DNA of 64,000 nt from Bacillota bacterium (GCA_023435745.1 JAEZMD010000009.1:62001-126000); one strand, 5' to 3'. Shown: positions 1-9,741, counted from the first letter of the stretch. Numbers and translations: made by a program. The notes: generated from the letters alone by a model not told the origin.

Positions 1-885
1 GAAGCCTGACAAAACATTTCCTCTGATGGACACATTTCCTATAAAATTTATATTACCGGTAGAATTGTCTACATCGGCCTGCACTTCATGAGTCGCAAAA
101 ACATTTACCTTTCCGTCTATGTAGTTGATCTGCCCGCTGATATTGGCAATCAGGAACTGCCCATCCTCAGAGACAGCAACATTACGTCCCTTGGGCAATG
201 GCACGGGTTTTCCTTCCATTGGAGCAATATCCGTACCGCTGACAGTCCTGCCTGGAGTGCCGCGGACCGGAGGCACAAGTGTGCAAAGTATCTGTCCCTG
301 CTGTGCACTCTGGATCAGATTAAGCTCTCTAAAATCCACCTTACCGTCTTCCAGGATCGTTGGCTTGGATTCACGTGTTACATCAAAATTGTACTGTACT
401 TTACCGTTTTGCCCATTTGTCGGCGGTGTGCCCTCTGCAATGCAGATCATCTCATTAAAAACCGGATATTTGACAAGTGATTCAAGTGTAGCTTTGTTTA
501 TACCGTAGATAATGCCATTCTTGTTTAAAACATCGACGACCTCATCCAGAGTCAGCATCCGCCCGTTATCAGGAGGAGATAGTGTAATATAACCCTTCAT
601 TTTATCAGGAGAGAGCATTGTCGACGCTGAAGCATCCACCTTAAGCTCTTCTTGTGGTTCCGCTATTTTTACCGGAAATTTTTCTGCCTTTCTCACTGTG
701 AGTTCTATGATATCCCGGTTAAAGTTTCTGATTTTTTTTCTGGTTATCCTTTCCAATACGACATTGGTTTCTACCCGTTTTCCATTGCCTACGGGAGGGT
801 ATACGGAAAGAAAAACGCCGTCATTCTGGAATGATAACTGAAAAAAACCATCATTTACATTTTTAGCAGCATCGTTTACGGCCAT
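1..885 (-). CDS. FapA-like DUF342 protein, C-terminus cut by window edge
   Basis: About 295 N-terminal codons are visible; the rest lies beyond base 1. The start is ATG with a GGAGG site 7 bases upstream. The protein reads as a DUF342/FapA family member: an acidic N-terminal half, then a Gly-rich stretch with a PPVRGTPGRTVSGTD segment, and then the start of a right-handed beta-helix (repeating short beta strands ending in IRGNVLSG). In clostridia this family commonly lies just after sigD in the flagellar operon, as here. Its biochemical role is not established; links to polymer or cell-surface processes are only suggested for the family. It is probably co-transcribed with sigD, 43 bases upstream. 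Confidence 0.85.
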   Translation of the reverse strand, partial: MAVNDAAKNVNDGFFQLSFQNDGVFLSVYPPVGNGKRVETNVVLERITRKKIRNFNRDIIELTVRKAEKFPVKIAEPQEELKVDASASTMLSPDKMKGYITLSPPDNGRMLTLDEVVDVLNKNGIIYGINKATLESLVKYPVFNEMICIAEGTPPTNGQNGKVQYNFDVTRESKPTILEDGKVDFRELNLIQSAQQGQILCTLVPPVRGTPGRTVSGTDIAPMEGKPVPLPKGRNVAVSEDGQFLIANISGQINYIDGKVNVFATHEVQADVDNSTGNINFIGNVSIRGNVLSGF

Positions 886-928
886 TGAAAAACATCCTCC
901 GGTTATCTTGATATAAACTCTATAATAT

Positions 929-1699
929 CTAGTCTTCCAGCAATGATCTTTGTCTTGCCAGTTTTCCCCGTAACCGTAATATAGCCTTTGTGTGCAATTG
1001 AGAAATTCTAGATTCAGACACCTTCATTATCGCACTAATTTCCTTTAATGTCAATTCTTCATAGTAATACAGCGTCAACACCGTCTTTTCCTTTTCGGGA
1101 AGTTTATCGATGGAATCGCCAAGTATCTCCTTCAATTCATTCACTTCCGCCTCTTGTTCAGGCATATCTTCTTTACTTGAATTTGAAATATCCATGCCTA
1201 TTTCATAATTCTGCTCAAGAAAATCTTCCAGAGAAACCATTGATGTCACGTTGACCTCGTTAATCAGCTTATAAAACTCATCAAGCGAGATATTCATTTT
1301 TTTTGCAATATCACTATCAGTTGCCGAATGGCCCAACTCGTTTTCTACTTCCCAATATGCCTTTTCAAGATCCTTGTTCTTCTGTCTCAAGGATCTTGGC
1401 ACCCAGTCCATTTCCCGAATACTGTCTATTATCGAGCCTCTTATTCGTAAAGAAGCATATGTTTCAAACTTAACACCTTTGCTCATGTCATATTTATCGA
1501 TCGCATCAATAAGTCCAAATACACCAAAGCTGACAAGATCATCGTACTCAACATTTGAGCCGAAATAGATGTTTAACCTTCCGGCGATAAATTTAATCAG
1601 ATGCGAATATTCAATTATCAGGGTCTCCCGTATCTGCGGATCCCTGGTTTCCTGATACTGTTTCCAAAGCTCCCTTTGGTTTTGATTATTGGTAGACAT
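929..1699 (-). CDS. sigD: RNA polymerase sigma-28 factor SigD/FliA/WhiG family
   Basis: 256 residues, the usual length for the family. Region 2 is visible (LIKFIAGRLN, DDLVSFGVFGLIDAIDKYD, FETYASLRIRGSIIDSIREMDWVPRSLR). The last motif, with DWVPRSLR, is typical of sigma-28 rather than SigB/SigF. Region 4 ends with a helix-turn-helix (LTLKEISAIMKVSESRISQLHTKA). It directs RNA polymerase to late flagellar, chemotaxis and autolysin promoters and is normally held by FlgM; flgM is not in this window. It stands near the 3' end of the flagellar operon as in Bacillus subtilis, so its own level is probably tied to read-through of the operon. Confidence 0.96.
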   Translation of the reverse strand: MSTNNQNQRELWKQYQETRDPQIRETLIIEYSHLIKFIAGRLNIYFGSNVEYDDLVSFGVFGLIDAIDKYDMSKGVKFETYASLRIRGSIIDSIREMDWVPRSLRQKNKDLEKAYWEVENELGHSATDSDIAKKMNISLDEFYKLINEVNVTSMVSLEDFLEQNYEIGMDISNSSKEDMPEQEAEVNELKEILGDSIDKLPEKEKTVLTLYYYEELTLKEISAIMKVSESRISQLHTKAILRLRGKLARQRSLLED

Positions 1700-1721
1700 C
1701 CATATCCCCCGTTATTTTTTG

Positions 1722-2141
1722 CTATCCATTCATCTTTGTCCTGATAGCTCTGCTCACTGTCATGGGTTCAAAGCTATCTTCACTGATTTCTCCTTTCAGA
1801 TCTACCTGCTGCGTCTGTCCACTGAACTGTCGCTCAAGCTCGAACAGCTGACGGTCCTGGTAAATCCCAGGAGCAACTGCAGCGGCTTTCTCTTCCTCCT
1901 TCTTTTGCTTTTGCCTTTCCTTCTCCTCCTGCTGCTCTTTGATCTTGCGGAGAAGCAATTCTTCATTGATTGAAGTGACAGTCTTTCTGATATATACGCC
2001 GATTATAAAAAATACTACCATCATTCCCGCCATCCGAACATAGATCCCCTGGCTGTCCACACCGGCGAGGTAAGCGGTAAAACCGGTTACTATTGCGGCA
2101 GAACATCCCAGAATGATCGGAAGCTTCTGAATGCGCCCCAT
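1722..2141 (-). CDS. Small membrane protein with coiled coil, SwrB/DUF6115-like position
   Basis: 139 residues. Two hydrophobic segments near residues 8-26 and 33-52 are followed by a highly charged Glu/Lys/Gln helix (residues 58-90) that should form a coiled coil, then a polar tail. It lies between cheD and sigD, which is where B. subtilis has swrB (ylxL) and many clostridia have a DUF6115-type protein. SwrB promotes assembly of the flagellar export apparatus; that role here is inferred only from position and topology, as sequence similarity is too weak to judge by eye. Confidence 0.6.
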   Translation of the reverse strand: MGRIQKLPIILGCSAAIVTGFTAYLAGVDSQGIYVRMAGMMVVFFIIGVYIRKTVTSINEELLLRKIKEQQEEKERQKQKKEEEKAAAVAPGIYQDRQLFELERQFSGQTQQVDLKGEISEDSFEPMTVSRAIRTKMNG

Positions 2142-2144
2142 TCT

Positions 2145-2630
2145 CTATATCTCCTTTACTCCGTGTCCTATGGTCCTTATCATAAGCTTTCCGTTTTCAG
2201 AACTGATTTCAATTGTCCTTCCGTAATTTCCCCCCGTATCTTCTGCAAGAATTGGAATCTTGAGCAATTGAAGCATCTCCTTTGAAGCCGATACATTTCT
2301 TGCACCAATACGAAGCATCTCTGAAGCATCATTAAATGAAAACATTTGTGCTCCGCCGGCCAGCTTGGCTACGATTTGCGATCTGCTTGCGCCGATGGCG
2401 ATCATATCCTCGACCAACCTGATAATAGCAGTATCTGCAAATTTTGCAATATTCGAATTGTTTCTTGCCTGCTGGCTCGAAGGCAACATAATGTGCGCCA
2501 ATCCCACAACCTTTCTGTCGGGATCGTAAAGTGCAATACCAACACAGGAACCGAGGCCAAGTGTTGTTAAAACGCACGGATGTCTGGAGGACTGCAGGTC
2601 TGCCATGCCTACTTTAATTAGATTATTCAT
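2145..2630 (-). CDS. cheD: Chemoreceptor glutamine deamidase CheD
   Basis: 161 residues. The catalytic motif GLGSCVGIALYDP gives nucleophile Cys29, and LAHIMLP gives His46; the AGGAQMF segment of the family is also present. CheD deamidates specific glutamines on methyl-accepting chemotaxis proteins and binds CheC, raising CheC's CheY-P phosphatase activity. The ATG follows the cheC stop directly (TGA-ATG), so the two partners are almost certainly translationally coupled. Confidence 0.96.
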   Translation of the reverse strand: MNNLIKVGMADLQSSRHPCVLTTLGLGSCVGIALYDPDRKVVGLAHIMLPSSQQARNNSNIAKFADTAIIRLVEDMIAIGASRSQIVAKLAGGAQMFSFNDASEMLRIGARNVSASKEMLQLLKIPILAEDTGGNYGRTIEISSENGKLMIRTIGHGVKEI

Positions 2631-3251
2631 TCACCCAATGACTCCTAAAGCTTTCATCAGCACATCATAAGTATTAAAATCAGGTACCAGGAAGAAATCT
2701 CCGACTACTTTTTCATTCCCCTCGCAAAACTCTGTCTCAATGTATAAAACTGTATCTCCAACCTTGCCAAATTCTATAGCAGGCACACTTAAAATCGCTC
2801 CTGCCATATCAATAGCCAAATCCGGAATGGACGGCATAATCTTAAGGTTGGTCAAACCTGATAAAGCCGATAAATAAGAACCTGTCAAAATATTCCCTAT
2901 CTCCTTTAATGCTGAGATATCCATATCATTAAATTCCGGTACGGTATCCAATGGTCTGTTCATCAGCATATTTACAAGCATTGCCGCCGCATTCTGCTGA
3001 AGGATAAACATGATATTGCCTGTCAGATCACCAGTCATCTTCAGTAATATCCCCACTACAGGGAGCTCAGCACCGCCCAGCGTTTCACTGACTTCCTGGA
3101 ACTCAAGTATCTTTACTCTTGGCACTTCCATATCTACTTTTCTGTCCAAGAGCTTTGCCAACGCGGTAACAGCATTTCCTGCGCCAATGTTACCGATTTC
3201 TCTCAGCACATCCAGTTGAATGTTGTTCAGATCATCAATACCCGTTACCAT
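2631..3251 (-). CDS. cheC: CheY-P phosphatase CheC
   Basis: 206 residues with both active-site copies of the CheC/FliY family, D/S-x3-E-x2-N-x22-P: Asp14/Glu18/Asn21/Pro44 and Ser113/Glu117/Asn120/Pro143. It removes phosphate from CheY-P and takes part in adaptation together with CheD, which is encoded immediately downstream. The second CheC-type phosphatase in this operon is the N-terminal domain of FliY. Both sites look intact, so it should be an active phosphatase. Confidence 0.96.
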   Translation of the reverse strand: MVTGIDDLNNIQLDVLREIGNIGAGNAVTALAKLLDRKVDMEVPRVKILEFQEVSETLGGAELPVVGILLKMTGDLTGNIMFILQQNAAAMLVNMLMNRPLDTVPEFNDMDISALKEIGNILTGSYLSALSGLTNLKIMPSIPDLAIDMAGAILSVPAIEFGKVGDTVLYIETEFCEGNEKVVGDFFLVPDFNTYDVLMKALGVIG

Positions 3252-3294
3252 ATCAATCTCTCCTATTAGTTCACAAACACTTCCCTATCCGTCA

Positions 3295-3747
3295 CTAATT
3301 CTCTTTTAATGAAACAAGATGCTCCAGATTCAGCAAGGTTATGATCCTATCTCCTGCCTTGCCGACTCCGGTGATATAGTCCACTGACAAATCTCCTGCA
3401 ATGTTTGCTATACTTTCCGTAGATTCCTCATCCAGTTCAATGACTTCTACTACTGAGTCCACAATTAAACCGGCCGATATCTCATCCATCTTAACAATGA
3501 TGATCCTGGTCTCAGCATCGAAAACATCATCGGTTAAGTCAAATTTTAACCTTAAGCTGATCACCGGTACTATCTCGCCCCTCAGGTTGATGACGCCCTT
3601 CAGAAAAGGCGGCAGCTTTGGTACTCTGGCGATATTCATATCCTTCTCAATAATGGTTGTGATTTTATTAATGTCAATCCCGTACTCCTCGTCTCCAAGT
3701 CTGAAAACAAGATATCTCTTTGACGCTGCTGAACTATTGTCCGCCAT
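3295..3747 (-). CDS. cheW: Chemotaxis coupling protein CheW
   Basis: 150 residues from the chosen ATG (MADNSS). An in-frame ATG six codons earlier is rejected because the GGAGG ribosome-binding site falls inside it. CheW is a two-SH3-like-subdomain scaffold; YLVFRLGDEEYGIDINKI and the VINLRGEIVPVISL core are clear. It links CheA to the membrane chemoreceptors. It lies between cheA and cheC, 29 bases after cheA. Confidence 0.95.
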   Translation of the reverse strand: MADNSSAASKRYLVFRLGDEEYGIDINKITTIIEKDMNIARVPKLPPFLKGVINLRGEIVPVISLRLKFDLTDDVFDAETRIIIVKMDEISAGLIVDSVVEVIELDEESTESIANIAGDLSVDYITGVGKAGDRIITLLNLEHLVSLKEN

Positions 3748-3776
3748 AAACGAACCTCCTTCCAAAATAGTAGTTG

Positions 3777-5852
3777 TTAATTCGCCAATGCATTCACATC
3801 AAGTATTAGCGCAACATTGCCGTCACCAAGTATTGTAGCGCTGGTGATGATCTTGATGCCGGACAGGAATTTGCCCAGTGACTTCTGTACGATTTCCTGC
3901 TGTCCGAGGATACTGTCAACAACAAAGCCTGTAAGCCTCTCACCCTTCTTTACAATAACCACAGTCATACTCTTCGGTTCCTCATGACTGTCTTTTGGCA
4001 CTTCGAGCACTCTGTCAAGCCGGACGATCGGAATCACTGTGTTTCTGTACATCATGACTTCCTGCTTCTGTACCAGTTTGATATCATCAGGTTTGATATG
4101 GGTGATCTTATGGATTGTACTTAGCTGTATCGCATACTTCTCACTACCGACCATGACAAGCAGAGCCTGTATAATCGCAAGAGTTAGCGGAAGACGGATG
4201 AAGAACCTGCTGCCATTGCCAAGCTCGGTCTCTACTTCAACGATACCACCCAACGCTTCTATCTTCGTCTTTACTACATCCAGTCCGACCCCCCTGCCCG
4301 AGAGGTCAGAAATTTGATCCGCCGTACTGAAGCTTGGCTTGAAGAGAAAATCAATGATATCCTTTTTAGTCAGGCCAGCCGCCGCATCTTTATTGATCAG
4401 ACCGCGTTCTATAGCTTTTTTCTTGACCTTTTCCACATTAATGCCCTGCCCGTCATCGCCAACCTCAATTACAACATTGTTTCCATCCTGATATGCCTTG
4501 AGATCAATCCTGCCAACCTCAGACTTGCCGATACTCCTTCTCTTCTCGATAGATTCAATGCCGTGATCGCAGGAGTTCCTCAACAAATGAATAAGAGGAT
4601 CACCGATCTCGTCGATCACAGTCCTGTCCAGCTCCGTCTCTTCACCGGACATGACCAGTTCAACTTCCTTGCCAAGATCCTTCGCCACATCCCTGATCAT
4701 TCTCGGGAAACGGTTAAATACGGTCTCAACAGGAACCATTCGTACTTTCATTACAGCGTCATGCAGGTTGGTCGTTATTCTTTCAAGATACTCTATAGTC
4801 TCAACATAATCAGGCGTCCTTTCGATCCCTTCCAGACCCTCCAGCCTTGTTTTCTGAATGATCAATTCGCTGACAAGATTCAAAAGTACATCCAGCCTGT
4901 CAATATCAACTCTGACCGTTTTGCCTGTCTTTGTCTTCTTTGGAGCGTTATCAGGCTTCTGCTGTACGCCTTCCGCATCGATGTGCTCTGCCGCTTGATT
5001 CTCCGGAACTCCGACCACTGCGTCCGTTTCTACTGCAGCCTTAGCCGCATCAGGGTTTTTAGCCTTGATCAGCTTGATAATAACCTCGTCGACCTCCGCA
5101 ATGGAGTTGAGTTCCTTATCGAATACAGCCTGATCTTCTTTTGAAAGAACGATCACCGTAAATTCATAGTCAAATTGCTCATCTTCTATATCCTGTACTT
5201 TCGGCTCTGACTTTATGATCTCAGAATGCCTCTCCAGCGTCTTGAATATGATAAATGCCCTGGCAGATTTCAAAACACAGCCCTTATTCAGCTTGATCGT
5301 TATCTGATATGTATTGTTATCTAAGTCTGAGGCCTGTTCAATTATATTGATATCGTACTGATTCAGCTCAATATCAGGGGTGGTTTCTTTTATTCCTGAA
5401 GATGCATTCCCGACAACCGCCGGCGTAAGTGGTTCCGAAGCTGCTGCAGGTGTTTCTTCGCCGCTGTTCTTTTCTTTGATGATATTTGCCAGCTCATTGA
5501 TAATCGGGAAGTTATCCTCCGTACCCTCTGATCCCGTTTCAATGATCGCCGTCGTATATCCTTCAAGAGCGTCAAGACACTTGAACAATAGATCGATCAG
5601 CTTTGGGCTGGCTTTGATCTCATTGCTCCGAAGAGATTGAAGAACATCCTCCATGTCATGCGTCAATCTGGTCATTCTCGTGAAGCCCATCGTTCCTGCC
5701 ATGCCTTTAATTGTATGCGCCACTCTGAAAATTTCATTGAGCATCGAGTTGTCGGCAGGATTTTTCTCCATTTGGAGTAAACACTGATTTAAACTCTGTA
5801 AATGCTCTTTGGATTCCTCAATAAAAATTTCCATGTATTGACTCATGTCCAT
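3777..5852 (-). CDS. cheA: Chemotaxis histidine kinase CheA
   Basis: 691 residues with the full P1-P5 layout. The Hpt domain has phosphoacceptor His46 (RVAHTIKGMAG). A P2 CheY/CheB-docking domain spans about 160-265, after an Ala/Pro/Glu linker. The P3 dimerisation helices begin at RVDIDRLDVLLNL. The HATPase domain has an N box (HLLRNSCDHGIE) and G boxes (VGDDGQGI, GRGVGLDVV). A C-terminal CheW-like P5 domain follows. It autophosphorylates and passes phosphate to CheY and CheB. The start overlaps the 3' end of cheB by 10 bases; a second ATG two codons in is also possible. Confidence 0.97.
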   Translation of the reverse strand: MDMSQYMEIFIEESKEHLQSLNQCLLQMEKNPADNSMLNEIFRVAHTIKGMAGTMGFTRMTRLTHDMEDVLQSLRSNEIKASPKLIDLLFKCLDALEGYTTAIIETGSEGTEDNFPIINELANIIKEKNSGEETPAAASEPLTPAVVGNASSGIKETTPDIELNQYDINIIEQASDLDNNTYQITIKLNKGCVLKSARAFIIFKTLERHSEIIKSEPKVQDIEDEQFDYEFTVIVLSKEDQAVFDKELNSIAEVDEVIIKLIKAKNPDAAKAAVETDAVVGVPENQAAEHIDAEGVQQKPDNAPKKTKTGKTVRVDIDRLDVLLNLVSELIIQKTRLEGLEGIERTPDYVETIEYLERITTNLHDAVMKVRMVPVETVFNRFPRMIRDVAKDLGKEVELVMSGEETELDRTVIDEIGDPLIHLLRNSCDHGIESIEKRRSIGKSEVGRIDLKAYQDGNNVVIEVGDDGQGINVEKVKKKAIERGLINKDAAAGLTKKDIIDFLFKPSFSTADQISDLSGRGVGLDVVKTKIEALGGIVEVETELGNGSRFFIRLPLTLAIIQALLVMVGSEKYAIQLSTIHKITHIKPDDIKLVQKQEVMMYRNTVIPIVRLDRVLEVPKDSHEEPKSMTVVIVKKGERLTGFVVDSILGQQEIVQKSLGKFLSGIKIITSATILGDGNVALILDVNALAN

Positions 5853-6922
5853 ACTTGATCCACCCCCATATATTTGACTATTACCTCAGCAATTTTTTTC
5901 AATGGTACAACCTCGTCAACAACGCCAGTACTTTCCGCCGCCTTCGGCATCCCGTACACCACGCAGGATTGTTCATCCTGAGATATTATGATCCCGCTAT
6001 TGGATTTCTTAATATTTACAATTCCTTCCTTGCCATCATTGCCCATCCCTGTCATAATTACGCCGATTACATCGTGAAACCTCGTCCTGGCAATCGAATT
6101 CATCATGGTATTTACCGCAGGTCTGTGTCCGCTCACCGGCGGATCCTTTGTCAGCTTTATCCTCAACGCCTCTCCCGATGTGCTTTGTACCTCCATATGG
6201 TAATCGCCGGGCGCCAAATACGCATAACCCGGTTTTATGATCTCATCATGCTCCCCTTCCTTTACATTTAGAGCACTTAATGAATTAAGCCTCTCAGCAA
6301 GGGATTTTGTAAAGCCGGGCGGCATATGCTGGACAATAACCAACGCGGCCGGGATATCCCCGGGGATACATGGCAGGACCTCCTGTAACGCTCTGGGTCC
6401 TCCTGTGGAAGTCCCAATGGCAACTAATGTCTTCAGCTTTTCGCATTTCAGACCCTGATACTCAATATGATGCACCGGAGCGGCCTCAGTTGGCTTGTTT
6501 TCAGCAAGCCTTTTTTTGGTTATCCTTCCGGCAATTCGGATCTTTTCAACGATCTCTTTCCTTTTCTCTTCACCTGATATCTCAAACAATCCGGTGGGCT
6601 TGGTAACAAAGTCAATTGCCCCTGCTTCCAGCGCTTCGATTGTTGCCCGTGCTCCGTTACTCGTAAGACTGCTGAGCATTATGACAGGTGTCGCCGTGAT
6701 CTTCTGAAGCTGCTTTAAACAACTCAGGCCATCCATGGCCGGCATTTCAACATCAAGCGTGATAACATCGGGTTTGAGCGTCTTGACGCTTTCAAGCGCT
6801 TCAAAACCGTTTTTTGCAGTTCCGACCACCTTGATGTCCCCGGGACTTTCCAATATATCAGTCAGCATTCTGCGCATAAATGCAGAATCATCTACTACCA
6901 GGACGCCTATGGTTTTCGCCAT
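5843..6922 (-). CDS. cheB: Chemotaxis response regulator protein-glutamate methylesterase CheB
   Basis: 359 residues: a receiver domain with Asp11-Asp12, phosphoacceptor Asp57 and Lys108, a linker, then the methylesterase domain with Ser172 (GTSTGGPRAL), His199 (VQHMPPGF) and Asp296 (TGMGNDG). It demethylates, and may deamidate, chemoreceptor glutamates during adaptation and is activated by CheA. No cheR methyltransferase is in the window, so it must be elsewhere. It starts 3 bases after the PilZ gene and overlaps cheA. Confidence 0.97.
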   Translation of the reverse strand: MAKTIGVLVVDDSAFMRRMLTDILESPGDIKVVGTAKNGFEALESVKTLKPDVITLDVEMPAMDGLSCLKQLQKITATPVIMLSSLTSNGARATIEALEAGAIDFVTKPTGLFEISGEEKRKEIVEKIRIAGRITKKRLAENKPTEAAPVHHIEYQGLKCEKLKTLVAIGTSTGGPRALQEVLPCIPGDIPAALVIVQHMPPGFTKSLAERLNSLSALNVKEGEHDEIIKPGYAYLAPGDYHMEVQSTSGEALRIKLTKDPPVSGHRPAVNTMMNSIARTRFHDVIGVIMTGMGNDGKEGIVNIKKSNSGIIISQDEQSCVVYGMPKAAESTGVVDEVVPLKKIAEVIVKYMGVDQVWT

Positions 6923-6925
6923 TTC

Positions 6926-7621
6926 CTAAATCAATCCTTTTCTGAGTAATTTGCGCTGCTCTTCATAAATATAACGAACAATCACTTCCCTGTCATTATC
7001 GCTGATCTCTATATATGCAATGCCGGCTTCAAATTTGTACTTTCCATCCTTGCCGGTCTCTTCAAACCTAATAACCTTGCCGTAAAATTTGACCGGCCTG
7101 TTCGTATCGCTGAATATTTCACATTCAACGATTGTACCGGCGGGAGCTTTTTCCTCCAACATAAGGCACACCCCGCCGCCGCTTAAATTATTGGTCCATG
7201 TATTGATATACGTTTTGTCTTTATCATACTTATCATCACCTTCAGGGTCCAGTATCCTGTAACGCACCTCTACAAAGCAATCCAGACGAAAATAGTTCCG
7301 TCTTTGTACATTCATTATATCTCCCTGCTTTTCGACTGTCAGAATATGCAGGTTGTCTGTAACACTCCTTGATCGTATTATAGCATTAAATTTGTATAGG
7401 CTGGGCAACCCCCCAATTCTTTTGGTAAAATATATTCCCAATTCCGAGTAATTGGGCAACGGAACAATACGACCCTCAAATATCGGTGCTGCAATTGCCG
7501 CGAAATTTTCTCCCTCAAGCCATTCAAATTCACTTACCAGCGTCGGCTCGAGCCTTTCACCAGTATTATCAAATAGCTCCAGCTCCAGCTTCGTACCTAT
7601 TTCTACCTCGGATAGATCCAC
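6926..7621 (-). CDS. PilZ domain flagellar brake protein, YcgR-like
   Basis: 231 residues. An N-terminal YcgR-N-like beta domain (about 1-95) is followed by a C-terminal PilZ domain with the cyclic-di-GMP motifs: an RRNYFRLD Arg cluster near 107-114 and NLSGGGVCL (the D/N-x-S-x-x-G motif). When bound to c-di-GMP, such proteins slow or disengage the motor, as B. subtilis MotI (DgrA) does. Its place between flhG and cheB inside the operon supports a motility role. Both ligand motifs look complete, so c-di-GMP binding is likely. Confidence 0.9.
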   Translation of the reverse strand: MDLSEVEIGTKLELELFDNTGERLEPTLVSEFEWLEGENFAAIAAPIFEGRIVPLPNYSELGIYFTKRIGGLPSLYKFNAIIRSRSVTDNLHILTVEKQGDIMNVQRRNYFRLDCFVEVRYRILDPEGDDKYDKDKTYINTWTNNLSGGGVCLMLEEKAPAGTIVECEIFSDTNRPVKFYGKVIRFEETGKDGKYKFEAGIAYIEISDNDREVIVRYIYEEQRKLLRKGLI

Positions 7622-7647
7622 ATAAACCTCCGTACAAATAAAAATAA

Positions 7648-8559
7648 TTATGCCTTCATTAAACCCACCAGCTTGTTCAGGAATCCTATTATGCCTGAAC
7701 TGATATGCACATCTGTCCCGCCGCTTTTTTCAGTCAATTTTACCGATATATCCCTGATGTTTTTCGATGCCTGACTTTTTGGAAAACTGATTAAAAAAGG
7801 CTTCTGCTGCTTTACTGCCTTTACGACTGCCTCATCGTGCATAATATATCCTGTCGGTATTAATGTGATGCCGAGAAACTTGTCCGCAACCAGAACCAGT
7901 TTGTTGAGAACATCGTTAGCCTCGTCGCCGTTTTCCGTCCTATTTACGACCAATCTGATCTTTTTGCTTTTATCCCTGTTCGACATCATTTTGACCAGCG
8001 CATAAGCATCTGTGATGGATGTCGGTTCAGGCGTTGTAATCAGTAATACTTCATCTGCTGCTAAAATAAAGCTCATCACATTCTCTGAAAGTCCGGCGCC
8101 TGTATCTACAATAATAATGTCTGCCATTTTATCAAGCATTGCCATATTTTCTACAAATTTCATTATTTGCTGCCGGTCAAGCTTTACTAAATCTTCTACC
8201 CCTGATCCGCCTGATACAAACTTCGTATTCATCGGTCCGTCCGAAAGAACTTCAAGGATGGTTTTTTCATTTTTAATGACATGAAGCAAAGTATATTTCG
8301 GTATAATACCAAAAAGCACATCTATATTTGCCAGTCCGAAATCTGCATCCAGTATGATTACTCTATAGCCCTGTTCGCTTAAGGCAATAGCAAGATTAAT
8401 CGTAACATTTGTCTTACCGACACCACCCTTGCCGCTTGTCACAGTTATTATTCTGGCTGACCCTTTAACCTTTGGAAGCTTTATGTCCGCCTGAGCGGCT
8501 GCCTGCCTCAGTTTAAGATTATCTATTGCCTGTCTTAATTTCTCAGCCTGATCCATCAT
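7648..8559 (-). CDS. flhG: Flagellar number regulator FlhG (FleN/YlxH), MinD-like ATPase
   Basis: 303 residues. The deviant Walker A SGKGGVGKTN spans about 42-51, a MinD-type switch DADFGLANID follows, and DTGAGLS is further on. The N-terminal 25-30 residues (DQAEKLRQAIDNLK) form the DQAxxLR-type motif that in FlhG proteins stimulates the FlhF GTPase. The C-terminus has an amphipathic membrane-targeting character. It limits flagellar number and position together with FlhF, whose gene abuts it directly upstream. Confidence 0.95.
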   Translation of the reverse strand: MMDQAEKLRQAIDNLKLRQAAAQADIKLPKVKGSARIITVTSGKGGVGKTNVTINLAIALSEQGYRVIILDADFGLANIDVLFGIIPKYTLLHVIKNEKTILEVLSDGPMNTKFVSGGSGVEDLVKLDRQQIMKFVENMAMLDKMADIIIVDTGAGLSENVMSFILAADEVLLITTPEPTSITDAYALVKMMSNRDKSKKIRLVVNRTENGDEANDVLNKLVLVADKFLGITLIPTGYIMHDEAVVKAVKQQKPFLISFPKSQASKNIRDISVKLTEKSGGTDVHISSGIIGFLNKLVGLMKA

Positions 8560-9741
8560 CTAATTAATGCTCCCCATCAAATTCTTGGTGATCTTTTCGA
8601 TGTTCGCCGTTTCTATATCATCAGGCACGCTTTGTCCCGTTGTGATATACGAAAGACTCTTTCCCGTCAGATATCGGACATTCAGAATGATACCAGGTAC
8701 GGTAGCTTCGTCTGTTTTAGTAAATATCAGCTTGTAATCCGGTAAAAAGCTGTAGCTGCTGAGAATCTCCCTGCAATTTTTGCTGCTTGTTGTTGCGCTT
8801 AGAACTAAATAGACCTCGTCAGCATCCGAAGCAGCGATCAAAGCCTTTAGTTCATCAAACTGAGCCTTGTTACTGTGACTTCTGCCCGCGGTATCAATCA
8901 AAACAATATCCTTATCGGAAAACCGGGCGACTGCTTCCTTGATCTCTGATGCAGTGTATACGACACTGACCGGAATGCCAAGAATCTCCGCATAGGTTTT
9001 TAGCTGTTCTACCGCAGCAATCCTGTAGGTATCGGCAGTAATCATTCCAATGCTCTTTTTCTGATTTAAAAGATAATTAGCCGCGATTTTAGCCAGTGTT
9101 GTTGTCTTTCCAACACCTGTTGGTCCTACAAATATTACAACCGCCGGTTTTCCAGCCTCGCCGGGCTTAATTGTATCAACTCGCCCCAATAACCCGGATA
9201 TGACGCCGGAGAGCTGGGATGCAATGTCATTTACATCACTTGCCGCGCCAGCTTTAGCAGTTATGCTGTCAATGATCCTTCTTGCTATATCCTGATCCAC
9301 CTCGTTTTTTATAAGACTATTATAAAAAACGTCAGAAACCTTTGAGGTTTTTTGCACCTTTACTTCTGCAGGCATTTGAATTGTTGGCTTTTCACCTGTT
9401 TTAAGCTGAAGGTACAGCTTCTGGAGAATGGTCTCCATATTTGTTATTTTATTCTCCAGATTAGCAATTTTCTCCTCTTTTTCGTCAAAATTTATTTCGT
9501 TCCGCGGAGGCTCCTGAAAAGCAGGTTTTTGCGCAGCTTTGACCGCCTCTGCTTCAGTTCTTGTCACATTATACTCATCTATTGCTGCAAGCACTTCTGT
9601 CATGGGCTTGGAAAACAATCCTGCCAGACCTTTTTTCCTGACCTTTCGGGTGTTCAGAATCAAAGCTTCGTTTCCAAGATCCATCTTAACCTTTAGTATC
9701 GCTTCCTGTGTGTTTTTTGCAATATAGCGGCGTATCTTCAT
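8560..9741 (-). CDS. flhF: SRP-family GTPase FlhF
   Basis: 393 residues. A basic N-terminal B domain and a coiled segment (about 85-120) precede the NG GTPase domain: G1 GPTGVGKTTTLAKI at about 206, G3 DTAGRSHSNKAQ and G4 TKTDEA. FlhF marks the cell-pole or body site where the export apparatus assembles. The adjoining FlhG turns it off. The ATG follows a 64-base gap after flhA; the stop TAG directly precedes the flhG ATG. Confidence 0.96.
   Translation of the reverse strand: MKIRRYIAKNTQEAILKVKMDLGNEALILNTRKVRKKGLAGLFSKPMTEVLAAIDEYNVTRTEAEAVKAAQKPAFQEPPRNEINFDEKEEKIANLENKITNMETILQKLYLQLKTGEKPTIQMPAEVKVQKTSKVSDVFYNSLIKNEVDQDIARRIIDSITAKAGAASDVNDIASQLSGVISGLLGRVDTIKPGEAGKPAVVIFVGPTGVGKTTTLAKIAANYLLNQKKSIGMITADTYRIAAVEQLKTYAEILGIPVSVVYTASEIKEAVARFSDKDIVLIDTAGRSHSNKAQFDELKALIAASDADEVYLVLSATTSSKNCREILSSYSFLPDYKLIFTKTDEATVPGIILNVRYLTGKSLSYITTGQSVPDDIETANIEKITKNLMGSIN

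Noticed and set aside
4314..5144. Long plus-strand open frame opposite cheA
   Set aside because: It is the complementary-strand shadow of cheA, has no ribosome site, and no recognisable domain.
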